Shown: piece after piece, positions 7,652-15,323 of the stretch
How positions within the stretch are numbered: position 1 is the first letter of the stretch
How the letters are laid out: each line of letters opens with the position of its first letter
Source of the DNA: Rhodobacteraceae bacterium UBA7436
GTDB taxonomy: Bacteria; Pseudomonadota; Alphaproteobacteria; Rhodobacterales; Rhodobacteraceae
Assembly: GCA_002478745.1 (NCBI GenBank)
Contig: DLQI01000130.1
Span: forward strand, 1 to 23,124
DNA length: 23,124 nt
Direction: 5' to 3'
Notes under the pieces: model-generated
What the model was told of the DNA's origin: nothing
What the model saw: the letters and a program-made list of their open reading frames with translations, nothing else
Database searches by the model: none
Made by a program: the position numbers and the translations under genes

Positions 7652-7685
7652 TGAGGGAGTCTCCAAAAAATGTGTTGCGTCTTTA

Positions 7686-7734
7686 ATGATATATGATACA
7701 CCAGCTTAGGCAAGCTGGAATATCAGATACCAGT
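7686..7734. promoter_or_regulatory. Divergent control region with a long palindrome and two operator-like motifs
   Basis: TGATACACCAGCTT (7694-7707) and AAGCTGGAATATCA (7712-7725) form an inverted repeat with 12 of 14 matches around AGGC; the inner CCAGCTT/AAGCTGG is perfect. Motif copies ATATATGATAC (7689-7699) and ATATCAGATAC (7720-7730) lie in the two halves. The region separates gntR1 from the lactonase operon, so it should hold both promoters. I could not pick convincing -10/-35 pairs. Confidence 0.6.
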
Positions 7735-7760
7735 ATTGCCTGGGTGGGGGATGACAAAGT

Positions 7761-8630
7761 ATGCGTGCGGAACTGATTGTAGACTGCAAGAACGAGCATG
7801 GAGAAGGGGTTTTTTGGAACCCTTCTGATGGGCTTGTCTGGTGGACCGACATTCATGGTTGTGCGCTTTGGTCCTTTGACCCTGTGACCTCGAAAAACGC
7901 CTCTTTTCCCATGTCAGAGCGCGTTTGCTGCTTTGCTCCACGCGCATCTGGGGGCCTGATTGTTGCTTACGCAGATCGGGTTGTTTTGTTTGATCCCGTC
8001 ACCACGGGCGAAACTCTTGTTACATGGTTTGAGCCTGACAACGTTGAGACGCGGCTAAACGATGGACGCACGGATCGTCAGGGCAGGCTGGTTGTCGGCG
8101 GCATGAACGAAGTGTCCGGCAAACCTGATTCGTCTGTGATTTGCATTGATACGGATCTGGACGTGCGCACCATCATTGATCAGGTGTCCTGCGCCAATTC
8201 GACATGCTTTTCGCCGGACGGCACTACGATGTTCTTTGCCGATACCCCGGACCGCGAGATCGTGGCCTACGATTATGACATCGACAGTGGATCAGTGTCC
8301 CACCGACGGCTACACGCGTCTTTCGCTGACGAACCCGGTTTGCCTGATGGGTCCTGTGTGGATGCCGAAGGTGGTGTGTGGAACGCCGAATGGGAAGGCC
8401 ACCGCGTTGTGCGGGTGGCACCAAACGGGACGATCAGTCAAGTGATCGATGTACCTGTCTGGAAGCCCACATGTTGCGCTTTTGGCGGTCCAAACCTTGA
8501 TACGCTTTTCGTCACAACCTCGCGCCTAATGAGCGATGAGGAAGCTTTAACAAAAGAACCGAGCTCAGGCGGCCTCTTCGCCGTAAAGCCCGGCATTCGC
8601 GGTGTGATCGACACGTCGTTTAACGGATAA
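7761..8630 (+). CDS. SMP-30/gluconolactonase family sugar lactonase
   Basis: A 289-aa six-bladed beta-propeller of the SMP-30/LRE family. The divalent-metal ligands of the family are visible: Glu15 (HGEGVFW), Asn146 (CANSTCFSPDG) and Asp196 (GLPDGSCVD). The substrate-loop motif RLNDGRTDRQGR (98-109) is also present. It is predicted to hydrolyse an aldono-lactone made by a sugar C1 dehydrogenase, giving the free aldonate. There is no signal peptide, so it is cytoplasmic. It is the first gene of the plus-strand operon, 27 bp before the binding-protein gene, with a G-rich Shine-Dalgarno about 10 nt before the ATG. The sugar specificity (galactono-, arabinono-, fucono- or xylono-lactone) cannot be read from sequence. 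Confidence 0.9.
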   Translation: MRAELIVDCKNEHGEGVFWNPSDGLVWWTDIHGCALWSFDPVTSKNASFPMSERVCCFAPRASGGLIVAYADRVVLFDPVTTGETLVTWFEPDNVETRLNDGRTDRQGRLVVGGMNEVSGKPDSSVICIDTDLDVRTIIDQVSCANSTCFSPDGTTMFFADTPDREIVAYDYDIDSGSVSHRRLHASFADEPGLPDGSCVDAEGGVWNAEWEGHRVVRVAPNGTISQVIDVPVWKPTCCAFGGPNLDTLFVTTSRLMSDEEALTKEPSSGGLFAVKPGIRGVIDTSFNG

Positions 8631-8656
8631 CCAACCTAGTTCTGGAGGAGAACACG

Positions 8657-9691
8657 ATGCTACGTAACTTGATGAACACCACTCTCGCCGCAGGATTTGC
8701 CGTCATGGCAACTGTCGCCTACGCAGAAAATTATCCAACACCGGTGCCGTTGAATGATGGTGCACAGGCACCAATCAATGCAATTGCACCGAAAAATGAA
8801 AAGTTCCGGATCGCGTACATGCCACCGGCAACTGAATTCAACTACTACATCGCAATTGGCGAAGGCATCAAAGCTGTTGCCGCGGAGGTAGGTGTCGAAG
8901 TCTTCATGCTGGCCCCACAATCAGGTGCTGATATCAACGGTCAAATGGGCATGATTCAAGACATTCTGACACAGGAGGTAGATGCGATTATCTTTGGCAC
9001 ACACGACGAATTTGCTGCCGCCCCTCTGATTAAAAAGGCTGTCGACAATGGCATAGCTGTAGTGATGATCAACTCGGACATCCCCAATTTCCCGACGCCG
9101 ATCCATGGTGTTGTTGGGTATTCCCAACGTAACGGTACCCACAACATTGCTGATTGGGCTATCGAAAACTACGGCGACAAACCTCTGAAGGTTGGCATCA
9201 TCGAAGGCCAGCCCGGCTATCACTCAACTGAGCGTGTTGGCGGTTTCTTGGATGGGATCGAAGGTAATGAAAACTTTGAAGTGGTCGTATCCATCGACGG
9301 TAAGTGGAATGTCGAAGGTGGCAACACAGCGGGCATGGATATACTGCAGTCTCACCCAGATCTCGACATGGTCTTTGCTGCAAATGACTACATGATCATT
9401 GGCGCGTCTTTTGCTGCGAAGGCGCTTGGCCGCTCTGACATTGTCTTGCTTGGTAACGATGGCGATACCTCGGGTCTTGAGGAAATCGCGGCAGGCAACA
9501 TCACTGCTACGGTTAACACCTCGCCCTTCCTGATGGGCAAGGCGGCGATGCATGCAACTGTAGATGCACTGAACGGCACATATCCCGGTGGTTGGATCGA
9601 AACGCCAACGTCGATCGAAGACAAAGATGGCGCGATCAGCGTTCTGCGAGAGCCTACAAAGCTTTTCCCGCAGCCATCCAAAGAGTACTAA
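8657..9691 (+). CDS. Sugar ABC transporter periplasmic substrate-binding protein
   Basis: A 344-aa Peripla_BP_4-type protein with a Sec signal peptide (MLRNLMNTTLAAGFAVMATV, cleavage likely after AYA at 23). The mature domain contains FRIAYMPPATEFNYYIAIGE (about 51-70), VDAIIFGTHDE (about 107-117), the hinge-region VGIIEGQPGYHSTER and a second-lobe segment VLLGNDGDTSGLEEI. It differs clearly in signal type and sequence from the binding protein at 3246-4241, so the two importers probably take different ligands. A strong GGAGGAG Shine-Dalgarno precedes the ATG. A stem-loop follows the gene. Confidence 0.92.
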   Translation: MLRNLMNTTLAAGFAVMATVAYAENYPTPVPLNDGAQAPINAIAPKNEKFRIAYMPPATEFNYYIAIGEGIKAVAAEVGVEVFMLAPQSGADINGQMGMIQDILTQEVDAIIFGTHDEFAAAPLIKKAVDNGIAVVMINSDIPNFPTPIHGVVGYSQRNGTHNIADWAIENYGDKPLKVGIIEGQPGYHSTERVGGFLDGIEGNENFEVVVSIDGKWNVEGGNTAGMDILQSHPDLDMVFAANDYMIIGASFAAKALGRSDIVLLGNDGDTSGLEEIAAGNITATVNTSPFLMGKAAMHATVDALNGTYPGGWIETPTSIEDKDGAISVLREPTKLFPQPSKEY

Positions 9692-9705
9692 ACACTCTCC
9701 CTGTT

Positions 9706-9735
9706 CCTCGGCGGCACAAATCCGCGTTGCCGGGG
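9706..9735 (+). promoter_or_regulatory. Intercistronic stem-loop after the binding-protein gene (ABC operon 2)
   Basis: CCTCGGCGGC (9706-9715) pairs with GTTGCCGGGG (9726-9735) in a 10-bp stem with three G-U pairs and a 10-nt loop. It lies 14 nt after the binding-protein stop, inside the 89-bp gap before the ATPase gene, without a U-tract. It is comparable to the hairpins after the other two binding-protein genes and probably stabilises or attenuates the transcript. Confidence 0.6.
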
Positions 9736-9780
9736 GCGCTCATCAATTAAATTTTTACCTGCAAAATCGAGGCAGCCGCT

Positions 9781-11304
9781 ATGACCACCGTAACGCCCCT
9801 TTGGGAGTTTGTCGACATCAGCAAGGCCTATCCTGGAGTTCTCGCGAACGACAAAGTCAACATCAAACTGCTGCCCGGCTCAATCCACGGGCTTCTGGGC
9901 GAGAACGGCTGCGGTAAGTCGACAATGATCAAAACGCTTTCTGGTGTGCAGCAACCCGACAGCGGCCAGATTAAGCACAACGGTCAACCCGTCCTGATCG
10001 CTGACCCTCAAGTCGCGCGGAATTTTGGCATTGCGACGGTTTTTCAAGAGTTTTCTATCGTGCCGACACTATCGGTGGGAGAGAATATTTTCTTAGGGAA
10101 TATGCCACAGTCTCGCTTTGGCGTGATCAACTGGGCCAAGGTGCGCAATGACGCGGCGCGCGTGTTGGCAGAAATGGACGTGGATGTATCCCCCGACGTT
10201 ATCACAGGCACGCTTTCTGTTGGTGAACAACAACTGGTCGAAATTGCCAAGGCTATCGCGATGGATGCGCGCATGATCATCCTTGATGAACCAACCGCCG
10301 CCTTAGGCGAAGATGAAATTGATCGCCTACACCAGCTTTTGCGCAATATGCGCAGTCGGGGCACCGCCATTTTGTATGTGTCCCACCGGCTGGATGAAGT
10401 TGAACGGATCGTTGATGAAGTGACGATCCTGCGTAATGGCAGTGTCGTGCGCGCCAGTGGCGAAACCAAGATTGATGTGTCGGAAATTATCAGTGCAATG
10501 GTGGGTGGAGATATCGGCGAACACTATCCGAAAGAACAGAACACAACAGAGAACGTCGTGCTGGAAGCCAAAGGGCTGGCAACAAAGTCCGGCGTGTCAG
10601 ATGCCTCACTGACATTGCATCAGGGTGAAGTTTTGGGATTAGGCGGTGTTCTGGGCAGCGGACGCACAGAAATCGCGCGCGCTTTGTTTGGCACGGATGA
10701 ACTTACCGCTGGCCAGATCACGTTGAAGGGCAATCCGGTTAAATTCTGCCGTGAGATTGACGCGATCCACGCAGGTTTGGCGCTGGTCCCTGAAAACCGC
10801 AAATACGACGGGTTGTTCTTTAACTTTAGGGCAGGGGGCAACATCACGGCGGCCTCGCTTGGCGGCTTATCCCGTTTTGGCATCATGAACCTGAAGGTCG
10901 AAGAACAAGCGACCCGCGACCTGATACATGACTTGGAAATTTCGTCTCAGGCTGAGGAAAAGACCGTCAATTTTCTGTCAGGTGGAAATCAGCAAAAGAT
11001 CGTGATTGCTCGCTGGTTGTTCTCTGATTCAGATATATTAATCCTCGATGAACCAACCCAGGGCATCGATATCGGGGCCAAAGTCGCGGTTTATAAACTG
11101 ATCAACAAACTTACCCGTGCAGGCAAATCCATCATCCTCATCAGTTCTGACCATGATGAGCTGTTGGCGATGAGCGACCGGATCGCGATTGTTCAGCATG
11201 GTGCGATTGTACGCACGGTAAACGCCGCAGAGCTGACCCATTCGGACCTCGTACGCGCCTCTGGTGAAACCTCCCACATCAAACCTCAGGAGGTGTTAGC
11301 ATGA
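9781..11304 (+). CDS. Sugar ABC transporter ATP-binding protein (RbsA/MglA-like, two ABC domains)
   Basis: A 507-aa double ATPase. Domain 1 has Walker A GENGCGKS (40-47), signature LSVGEQQLVEIAKAI and Walker B MIILDEPTAAL. Domain 2 has the family's degenerate Walker A (GLGGVLGSGRTEIARAL), signature LSGGNQQKIVIARWL and Walker B ILILDEPTQGIDIG. It drives the second importer. The stop overlaps the permease start by ATGA (11301-11304). It is similar in plan to the ATPase at 5284-6846 but clearly divergent, so the two importers are not a recent duplication. Confidence 0.94.
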   Translation: MTTVTPLWEFVDISKAYPGVLANDKVNIKLLPGSIHGLLGENGCGKSTMIKTLSGVQQPDSGQIKHNGQPVLIADPQVARNFGIATVFQEFSIVPTLSVGENIFLGNMPQSRFGVINWAKVRNDAARVLAEMDVDVSPDVITGTLSVGEQQLVEIAKAIAMDARMIILDEPTAALGEDEIDRLHQLLRNMRSRGTAILYVSHRLDEVERIVDEVTILRNGSVVRASGETKIDVSEIISAMVGGDIGEHYPKEQNTTENVVLEAKGLATKSGVSDASLTLHQGEVLGLGGVLGSGRTEIARALFGTDELTAGQITLKGNPVKFCREIDAIHAGLALVPENRKYDGLFFNFRAGGNITAASLGGLSRFGIMNLKVEEQATRDLIHDLEISSQAEEKTVNFLSGGNQQKIVIARWLFSDSDILILDEPTQGIDIGAKVAVYKLINKLTRAGKSIILISSDHDELLAMSDRIAIVQHGAIVRTVNAAELTHSDLVRASGETSHIKPQEVLA

Positions 11305-12290
11305 AGCGGATATTCGACGCTCAACTGATCGGACCATTCGCCGCTATGCTGATCGTGGCTGTGATTGTCGCGCTTACGACGGAGCGTTTCCTCAATCCCG
11401 GCAACCTGTCAAACCTTTCTTTGCAGGTCAGCATTGTGGCGCTGATTGCAATTGGTTCAACGATAGTGATTTTTGCGGCTGGAATTGATCTCAGCTCCGG
11501 ATCTATGATCGCGCTGCTAACCATGATCCTCGCGCAGATGCTCAAATTCATGGGGCTCCCCTTGGCTTTGGCCGTGCCGCTGATCCTTGTTGTGGGCGGG
11601 CTGCTTGGTCTGTTTATCGGATTGATAACGGCCTATGGGCGCATACCGTCCTTTATCACCACACTGGCGGGGCTAATTGCGTTTCGTGGCCTTGCGTTGA
11701 CCTTCAATAACGGCTCGCCAATCTTCTCACTTGATCCCGCGCTTGAACCGATCTTTTACGGCAAAGTTGTGGGCATACCCTTGCCATTTTTCTATCTGGT
11801 GTTCTTTTATGCAATTGCTGCTTTTGCGATGAACTACACAAAACTGGGCCGCGAGATTTACGCTGTTGGTGGCAACCCCGCGGCGGCGGTCTTGACTGGT
11901 ATCAACGTTCGCAAAGTGCAGACCACAACCTTTGTAATCGCAGGTTTCATGACGGCAGTAGGGGCAGTTCTGATGTCGGCACGCTTAAACTCCGGATCTC
12001 CCAACTATGGGCAAACGCTTGAGTTGCAGGCCATTGCCGCAGCGGTAGTAGGCGGGGCAAGCCTTGCGGGGGGGCGCGGCAATATTCTGGCGACGCTGAT
12101 GGGAGCCATGACGATTGTGATCGTGCAGAACGGTTTGAACCTAAATGCCGCACCGTCCTCTGTCCAAAACATCGTACTGGGTCTGATCATCCTACTGGCC
12201 GTTGGCATCGACATGTGGCGGGCAGAAATATCCGGCCTGATGGGGCGTCTGTTTGGCCGTTCTTCCTCCGATACCAAGAAAGGATCCTGA
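11301..12290 (+). CDS. Sugar ABC transporter permease (RbsC-like)
   Basis: A 329-aa multi-pass inner-membrane protein of the BPD_transp_2 family with about 9-10 hydrophobic segments. Diagnostic segments are AAGIDLSSGSMIALLTM (about 59-75) and VVGGASLAGGRGNILA (about 248-263). An AGGAGGT-type ribosome-binding site lies inside the end of the ATPase gene, and the start overlaps that gene's stop, so production is coupled. The stop is 1 bp before the GTG of the SDR gene, linking transporter and enzymes in one transcript. Confidence 0.93.
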   Translation: MKRIFDAQLIGPFAAMLIVAVIVALTTERFLNPGNLSNLSLQVSIVALIAIGSTIVIFAAGIDLSSGSMIALLTMILAQMLKFMGLPLALAVPLILVVGGLLGLFIGLITAYGRIPSFITTLAGLIAFRGLALTFNNGSPIFSLDPALEPIFYGKVVGIPLPFFYLVFFYAIAAFAMNYTKLGREIYAVGGNPAAAVLTGINVRKVQTTTFVIAGFMTAVGAVLMSARLNSGSPNYGQTLELQAIAAAVVGGASLAGGRGNILATLMGAMTIVIVQNGLNLNAAPSSVQNIVLGLIILLAVGIDMWRAEISGLMGRLFGRSSSDTKKGS

Positions 12291-12291
12291 C

Positions 12292-13080
12292 GTGAACCTA
12301 GGACTAAAAGACAAGCTTGTTCTTGTCACAGGCTCTGGCTCTGGCATCGGCAAAGCAACCGCGAAAACCTATCTGCAAGAAGGTGCGCGTCTGATTGTGC
12401 ACGGCCTGACAGAGGCAGAGGTTGCGGCCTGCGTAGACGATCTTTCCCCCCTGGGTTACGTCAAAGGTATCGCTGCTGATCTCACCAACCAAGCGGGCGC
12501 AACCGCGCTGGCAGACTTTGCCATAGCACAGGGCGAGGTCGACATTCTGATCAACAACGTTGGCATCTTTTCGGTCAAACCGTTCGAAGACCTGACGGAC
12601 GAAGACTGGATGCACTACTTCAATATCAACGTCTTGTCCGCTGTTCGAATGAGCCGGATTTTCCTGCCCGCAATGCTGAAGCGCGGGACAGGGGCGATCA
12701 TCAACATGGCAAGTGAGGCTGCAGTCAAGCCGCTCCCTCAGATGGTGCATTATTCAGTCACCAAGACTGCAATGCTAGGCCTCACGAGGGGTATGGCAGA
12801 GCTGACCAAAGGCACCAAAGTGCGGATTAATTCGATCCTGCCGGGGCCGACATGGACCGAAGGGGTTGAGGCTTATTTTGATGAACTTGCCGATCAAAAG
12901 GGCGAACCGCTCGATACCATCGTAGACAATTACTTCAAATCGGATGAGCCAACCTCGTTGATCCAACGCTTTGTCCAGCCGGACGAAGTTGCTCGCATGA
13001 TCGTCACTATCTCGGCCAGCACTGCCTCCAATGGCGCGGCACACCGGATCGAAGGCGGCATCGTTCGTAACATTCTTTAA
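12292..13080 (+). CDS. Short-chain dehydrogenase/reductase, likely sugar dehydrogenase
   Basis: A 262-aa classical SDR. It has cofactor motif TGSGSGIG (13-20), NNVG (88-91, where NNAG is usual), catalytic Ser141, Tyr154 and Lys158 (YSVTK), and the family's LPGPTWTEG loop near 183. I chose GTG at 12292 with an AAGGA Shine-Dalgarno; the frame extends 13 codons upstream, but that part lies inside the permease gene. Sitting in an operon with a sugar importer and a lactonase, it may oxidise the sugar at C1 (galactose-, fucose- or arabinose-dehydrogenase type), making the lactone for the SMP-30 protein. Oxidation of another hydroxyl of the acid is equally possible. Confidence 0.9.
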   Translation: MNLGLKDKLVLVTGSGSGIGKATAKTYLQEGARLIVHGLTEAEVAACVDDLSPLGYVKGIAADLTNQAGATALADFAIAQGEVDILINNVGIFSVKPFEDLTDEDWMHYFNINVLSAVRMSRIFLPAMLKRGTGAIINMASEAAVKPLPQMVHYSVTKTAMLGLTRGMAELTKGTKVRINSILPGPTWTEGVEAYFDELADQKGEPLDTIVDNYFKSDEPTSLIQRFVQPDEVARMIVTISASTASNGAAHRIEGGIVRNIL

Positions 13081-13102
13081 AACTTAACCAAAGGAGCCTC
13101 TC

Positions 13103-13597
13103 ATGGGCGCACTTACATTCTCTCACATCGGCATAACGGTTCCAGATCTCGAAAAGGCCGTTGAATTCTACTCCAAGGCGTTCGGACTTTATGTCCTGAT
13201 GGAGCCTACTGAAATCCTGCATGACGACAGCGCCATCGGTGAGATGTGCGATGACGTTTTTGGTGAGGGCTGGGGGAAGTTCCGCATTGCGCACCTGTCG
13301 ATGGGGGACGGGATTGGTATCGAATTGTTTGAATTCCCGAAAACCGTCGATGAGGAACGCCCGTTTGAATACTGGCGTCGCGGGCTGTTTCATTTCTGTG
13401 TGCAGGATGACGATTTGGAGGGCCGGATCAAAATCATTGAAAGCCTTGGTGGCAAGCAGCGCATGAAGCAGGTGCGCAAGTACTACCCTGGCGAAAAGCC
13501 TTATCGCATGGTCTATATGGAAGACCCGTTTGGCAACATTTTTGAACTCTATAGCCACTCATACGAATTAACTTATTCGGCTGGTGCATATGACTGA
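13103..13597 (+). CDS. VOC (glyoxalase/dioxygenase superfamily) metalloprotein
   Basis: A 164-aa protein with the paired beta-alpha-beta-beta-beta modules of the vicinal oxygen chelate superfamily. The four metal ligands expected by analogy with glyoxalase I are visible: His8 (FSHIGITVPD), Glu74 (GIELFEF), His97 (GLFHFCVQD) and Glu148 (GNIFELYSH). The segment MEDPFGNIFELY is the usual C-terminal signature. VOC enzymes include lyases, epimerases, isomerases and dioxygenases acting on substrates that chelate metal through vicinal oxygens. Its position between a sugar SDR and a 2-hydroxyacid dehydrogenase suggests action on a keto or hydroxy sugar acid rather than methylglyoxal. It has a strong AAGGAG Shine-Dalgarno. 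Confidence 0.88.
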   Translation: MGALTFSHIGITVPDLEKAVEFYSKAFGLYVLMEPTEILHDDSAIGEMCDDVFGEGWGKFRIAHLSMGDGIGIELFEFPKTVDEERPFEYWRRGLFHFCVQDDDLEGRIKIIESLGGKQRMKQVRKYYPGEKPYRMVYMEDPFGNIFELYSHSYELTYSAGAYD

Positions 13598-14621
13598 GCG
13601 CCCCCAGTTCACTCCTCGAACGGATAGACCCAAGGTCGTGATTACCGATTACGACTTTGGCGACGTCAGTATTGAGACGGAAATTTTGGAAGCGGCGGGT
13701 GCTGAGGTCATAGCCCTTCAGGTCAAGCATGAGAAAGATCTGCTTGATGTGGCGCCAGACTGCGCGGCCATGATGAACCAATACGCTCGAATTGGTCGCG
13801 AGACAATTTTGCAGATGCAGAAATGCGAGGTCATTGCGCGCTACGGCGTTGGTGTGGACATTGTTGATGTCGACACAGCAACCGAGCAAGGGATTCTGGT
13901 CACCAACGTGCAGAACTACTGCACGGAGGAAGTGGCAGATCACGCGGTTGCCTTGTGGCTTACGCTCGCGCGCAAACTGCCTGACTATGACAGGGCAACC
14001 CATGCCGGTGTCTGGCAGTGGCAAAGTGGGCAGCCGGTGTATCGACTTCGCGGGCGCACAATGGGCATCGTCTCGTTAGGGAAGATTGGGCAGGCTATTG
14101 TTTCGCGTGTGCAGGCATTTGGGGTCGATGTGATTGCCTATGATCCCTATTTGGCCGCCGAAGTGGCTGCCGAGTTGGGTGTTGAGCTGGTCTCTAAGGC
14201 TGATCTTTTGGCGCGTTCCGATTATATCCTGATGCAAGCGCCCATGACGCCGGATACGCATCATTTTCTGTCGGATGCAGAATTTGCAGCGATGAAACCA
14301 GGGACGATCCTTGTGAACACAGGACGTGGACCCACTGTCGATAACAAGGCGCTCTACCGCGCGCTGAGCGAGGGGCATCTAGCCGCTGTAGGTCTGGATG
14401 ATCCCGAAGAAGAACCTGCCAAAAGGGTTAATTGGACACCTAGTGACAATCCGATTTTCACACTTCCAAACGTCTTGGTGACGCCACATGTCGCCTACTA
14501 TTCCGAGGAATCTATCCGTGCAGCAAGGGTCACGGCTGCCACACAGGTTGCCAAAGTGCTGACGGGTCAGAAACCGGATTACACCGTCAATGCTGAGGCA
14601 TTGGCCGTAACGACAACTTAA
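13590..14621 (+). CDS. D-isomer-specific 2-hydroxyacid dehydrogenase (C-terminal-binding-protein-like)
   Basis: A 343-aa NAD(P)-dependent dehydrogenase. Catalytic residues are Arg246 (NTGRGPTVD), Glu275 (GLDDPEEEP) and His300 (TPHVAYYSEES). The early segment ARYGVGVDIVD (83-93) is a family hallmark. The cofactor loop reads GIVSLGKIG (159-167), where the first Gly of the usual GxGxxG is Ser162. The ATG at 13590 overlaps the VOC stop by 8 bp without a clear Shine-Dalgarno, so translation is probably coupled; GTG at 13584 is an alternative. It likely interconverts a 2-keto acid and a D-2-hydroxy acid in this sugar-acid pathway; the direction and substrate are unknown. Confidence 0.9.
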   Translation: MTERPQFTPRTDRPKVVITDYDFGDVSIETEILEAAGAEVIALQVKHEKDLLDVAPDCAAMMNQYARIGRETILQMQKCEVIARYGVGVDIVDVDTATEQGILVTNVQNYCTEEVADHAVALWLTLARKLPDYDRATHAGVWQWQSGQPVYRLRGRTMGIVSLGKIGQAIVSRVQAFGVDVIAYDPYLAAEVAAELGVELVSKADLLARSDYILMQAPMTPDTHHFLSDAEFAAMKPGTILVNTGRGPTVDNKALYRALSEGHLAAVGLDDPEEEPAKRVNWTPSDNPIFTLPNVLVTPHVAYYSEESIRAARVTAATQVAKVLTGQKPDYTVNAEALAVTTT

Positions 14622-14633
14622 CAGGAGAAAAAA

Positions 14634-15323
14634 ATGCCCGAAGCTTGCAACGATCTGAGAGTCTTCAATGACTTTGAACGCAACCCAGAACTGCTTAAGA
14701 AATTCGACAAGGTGCTTTCAGCCCTTTCAGCCGCTGCAATATTTGCAGATGTTCAATATCGCACTGGCGTCATGGACAGCGCTATCAAGCCCGCGTTTCG
14801 ATCCAAGGTGACTGGGCAGGCCGTAACCGTACAACTGTCAAAGGGAGATTTGGTCGATCCGTTAAAGGCGCTCGAAATGGGTCAAGAGGGCGACGTGATT
14901 GTAGTCGATGCGGGCGGAGATCTGAACACTTCCGTTTGCGGTGGCTTGATGGGCGGGTTGGCCCAGAACCGAGGTATTCGCGGCATGATTGTTGACGGCG
15001 CTGGCCGAGACACCGACGAGTTAGAAGAGATCAACTGGCCTATCTGGACACGTGCCATCACGCCGCGTGGTACTCACACAATGTTCTCTGAGCGCAGAGA
15101 AGAGTTATCGATCAACGTGCCTATCGCTTGTGGTGGTGTCGTCGTGAATCCTGGTGATTTCATCGTAGCCGATCTAATGGGCGTTGTTGTGGTACCGCTT
15201 GAGAGCGCTGAAGAGGTTGTAAGACTTGCTCAAGAGCAGGCAGACCGGGAAGTTGCAACAAGAGCATGGGTTGCCCAAGGCAAGACAGTTGAGGATCTGC
15301 TGAATGAATTCGGCCGTATCTGA
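14634..15323 (+). CDS. RraA-family protein (possible 4-hydroxy-2-oxoacid aldolase-type enzyme)
   Basis: A 229-aa protein of the RraA/HMG-aldolase family (older names: demethylmenaquinone methyltransferase-like, regulator of RNase E). Core motifs are GDVIVVDAGGD (86-96), GGLMGGLAQNRGIRG (103-117) and VDGAGRDTDEL (120-130), holding the Arg125-Asp126 pair that in class II 4-hydroxy-4-methyl-2-oxoglutarate aldolases contacts substrate and metal. In a catabolic operon beside a 2-hydroxyacid dehydrogenase an aldolase, decarboxylase or lyase role on a keto acid is more plausible than RNase E control. An AGGAG Shine-Dalgarno is present. It overlaps dgoK by 20 bp. Confidence 0.88.
   Translation: MPEACNDLRVFNDFERNPELLKKFDKVLSALSAAAIFADVQYRTGVMDSAIKPAFRSKVTGQAVTVQLSKGDLVDPLKALEMGQEGDVIVVDAGGDLNTSVCGGLMGGLAQNRGIRGMIVDGAGRDTDELEEINWPIWTRAITPRGTHTMFSERREELSINVPIACGGVVVNPGDFIVADLMGVVVVPLESAEEVVRLAQEQADREVATRAWVAQGKTVEDLLNEFGRI

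Noticed and set aside
13007..13558. 183-aa minus-strand ORF opposite the VOC gene
   Set aside because: It is antisense to a well-supported VOC gene and the end of an SDR gene, with no domain or ribosome-binding site; a codon-bias shadow.
13434..14024. 196-aa minus-strand ORF opposite the 2-hydroxyacid dehydrogenase
   Set aside because: Antisense to conserved catalytic segments and no recognisable motif.
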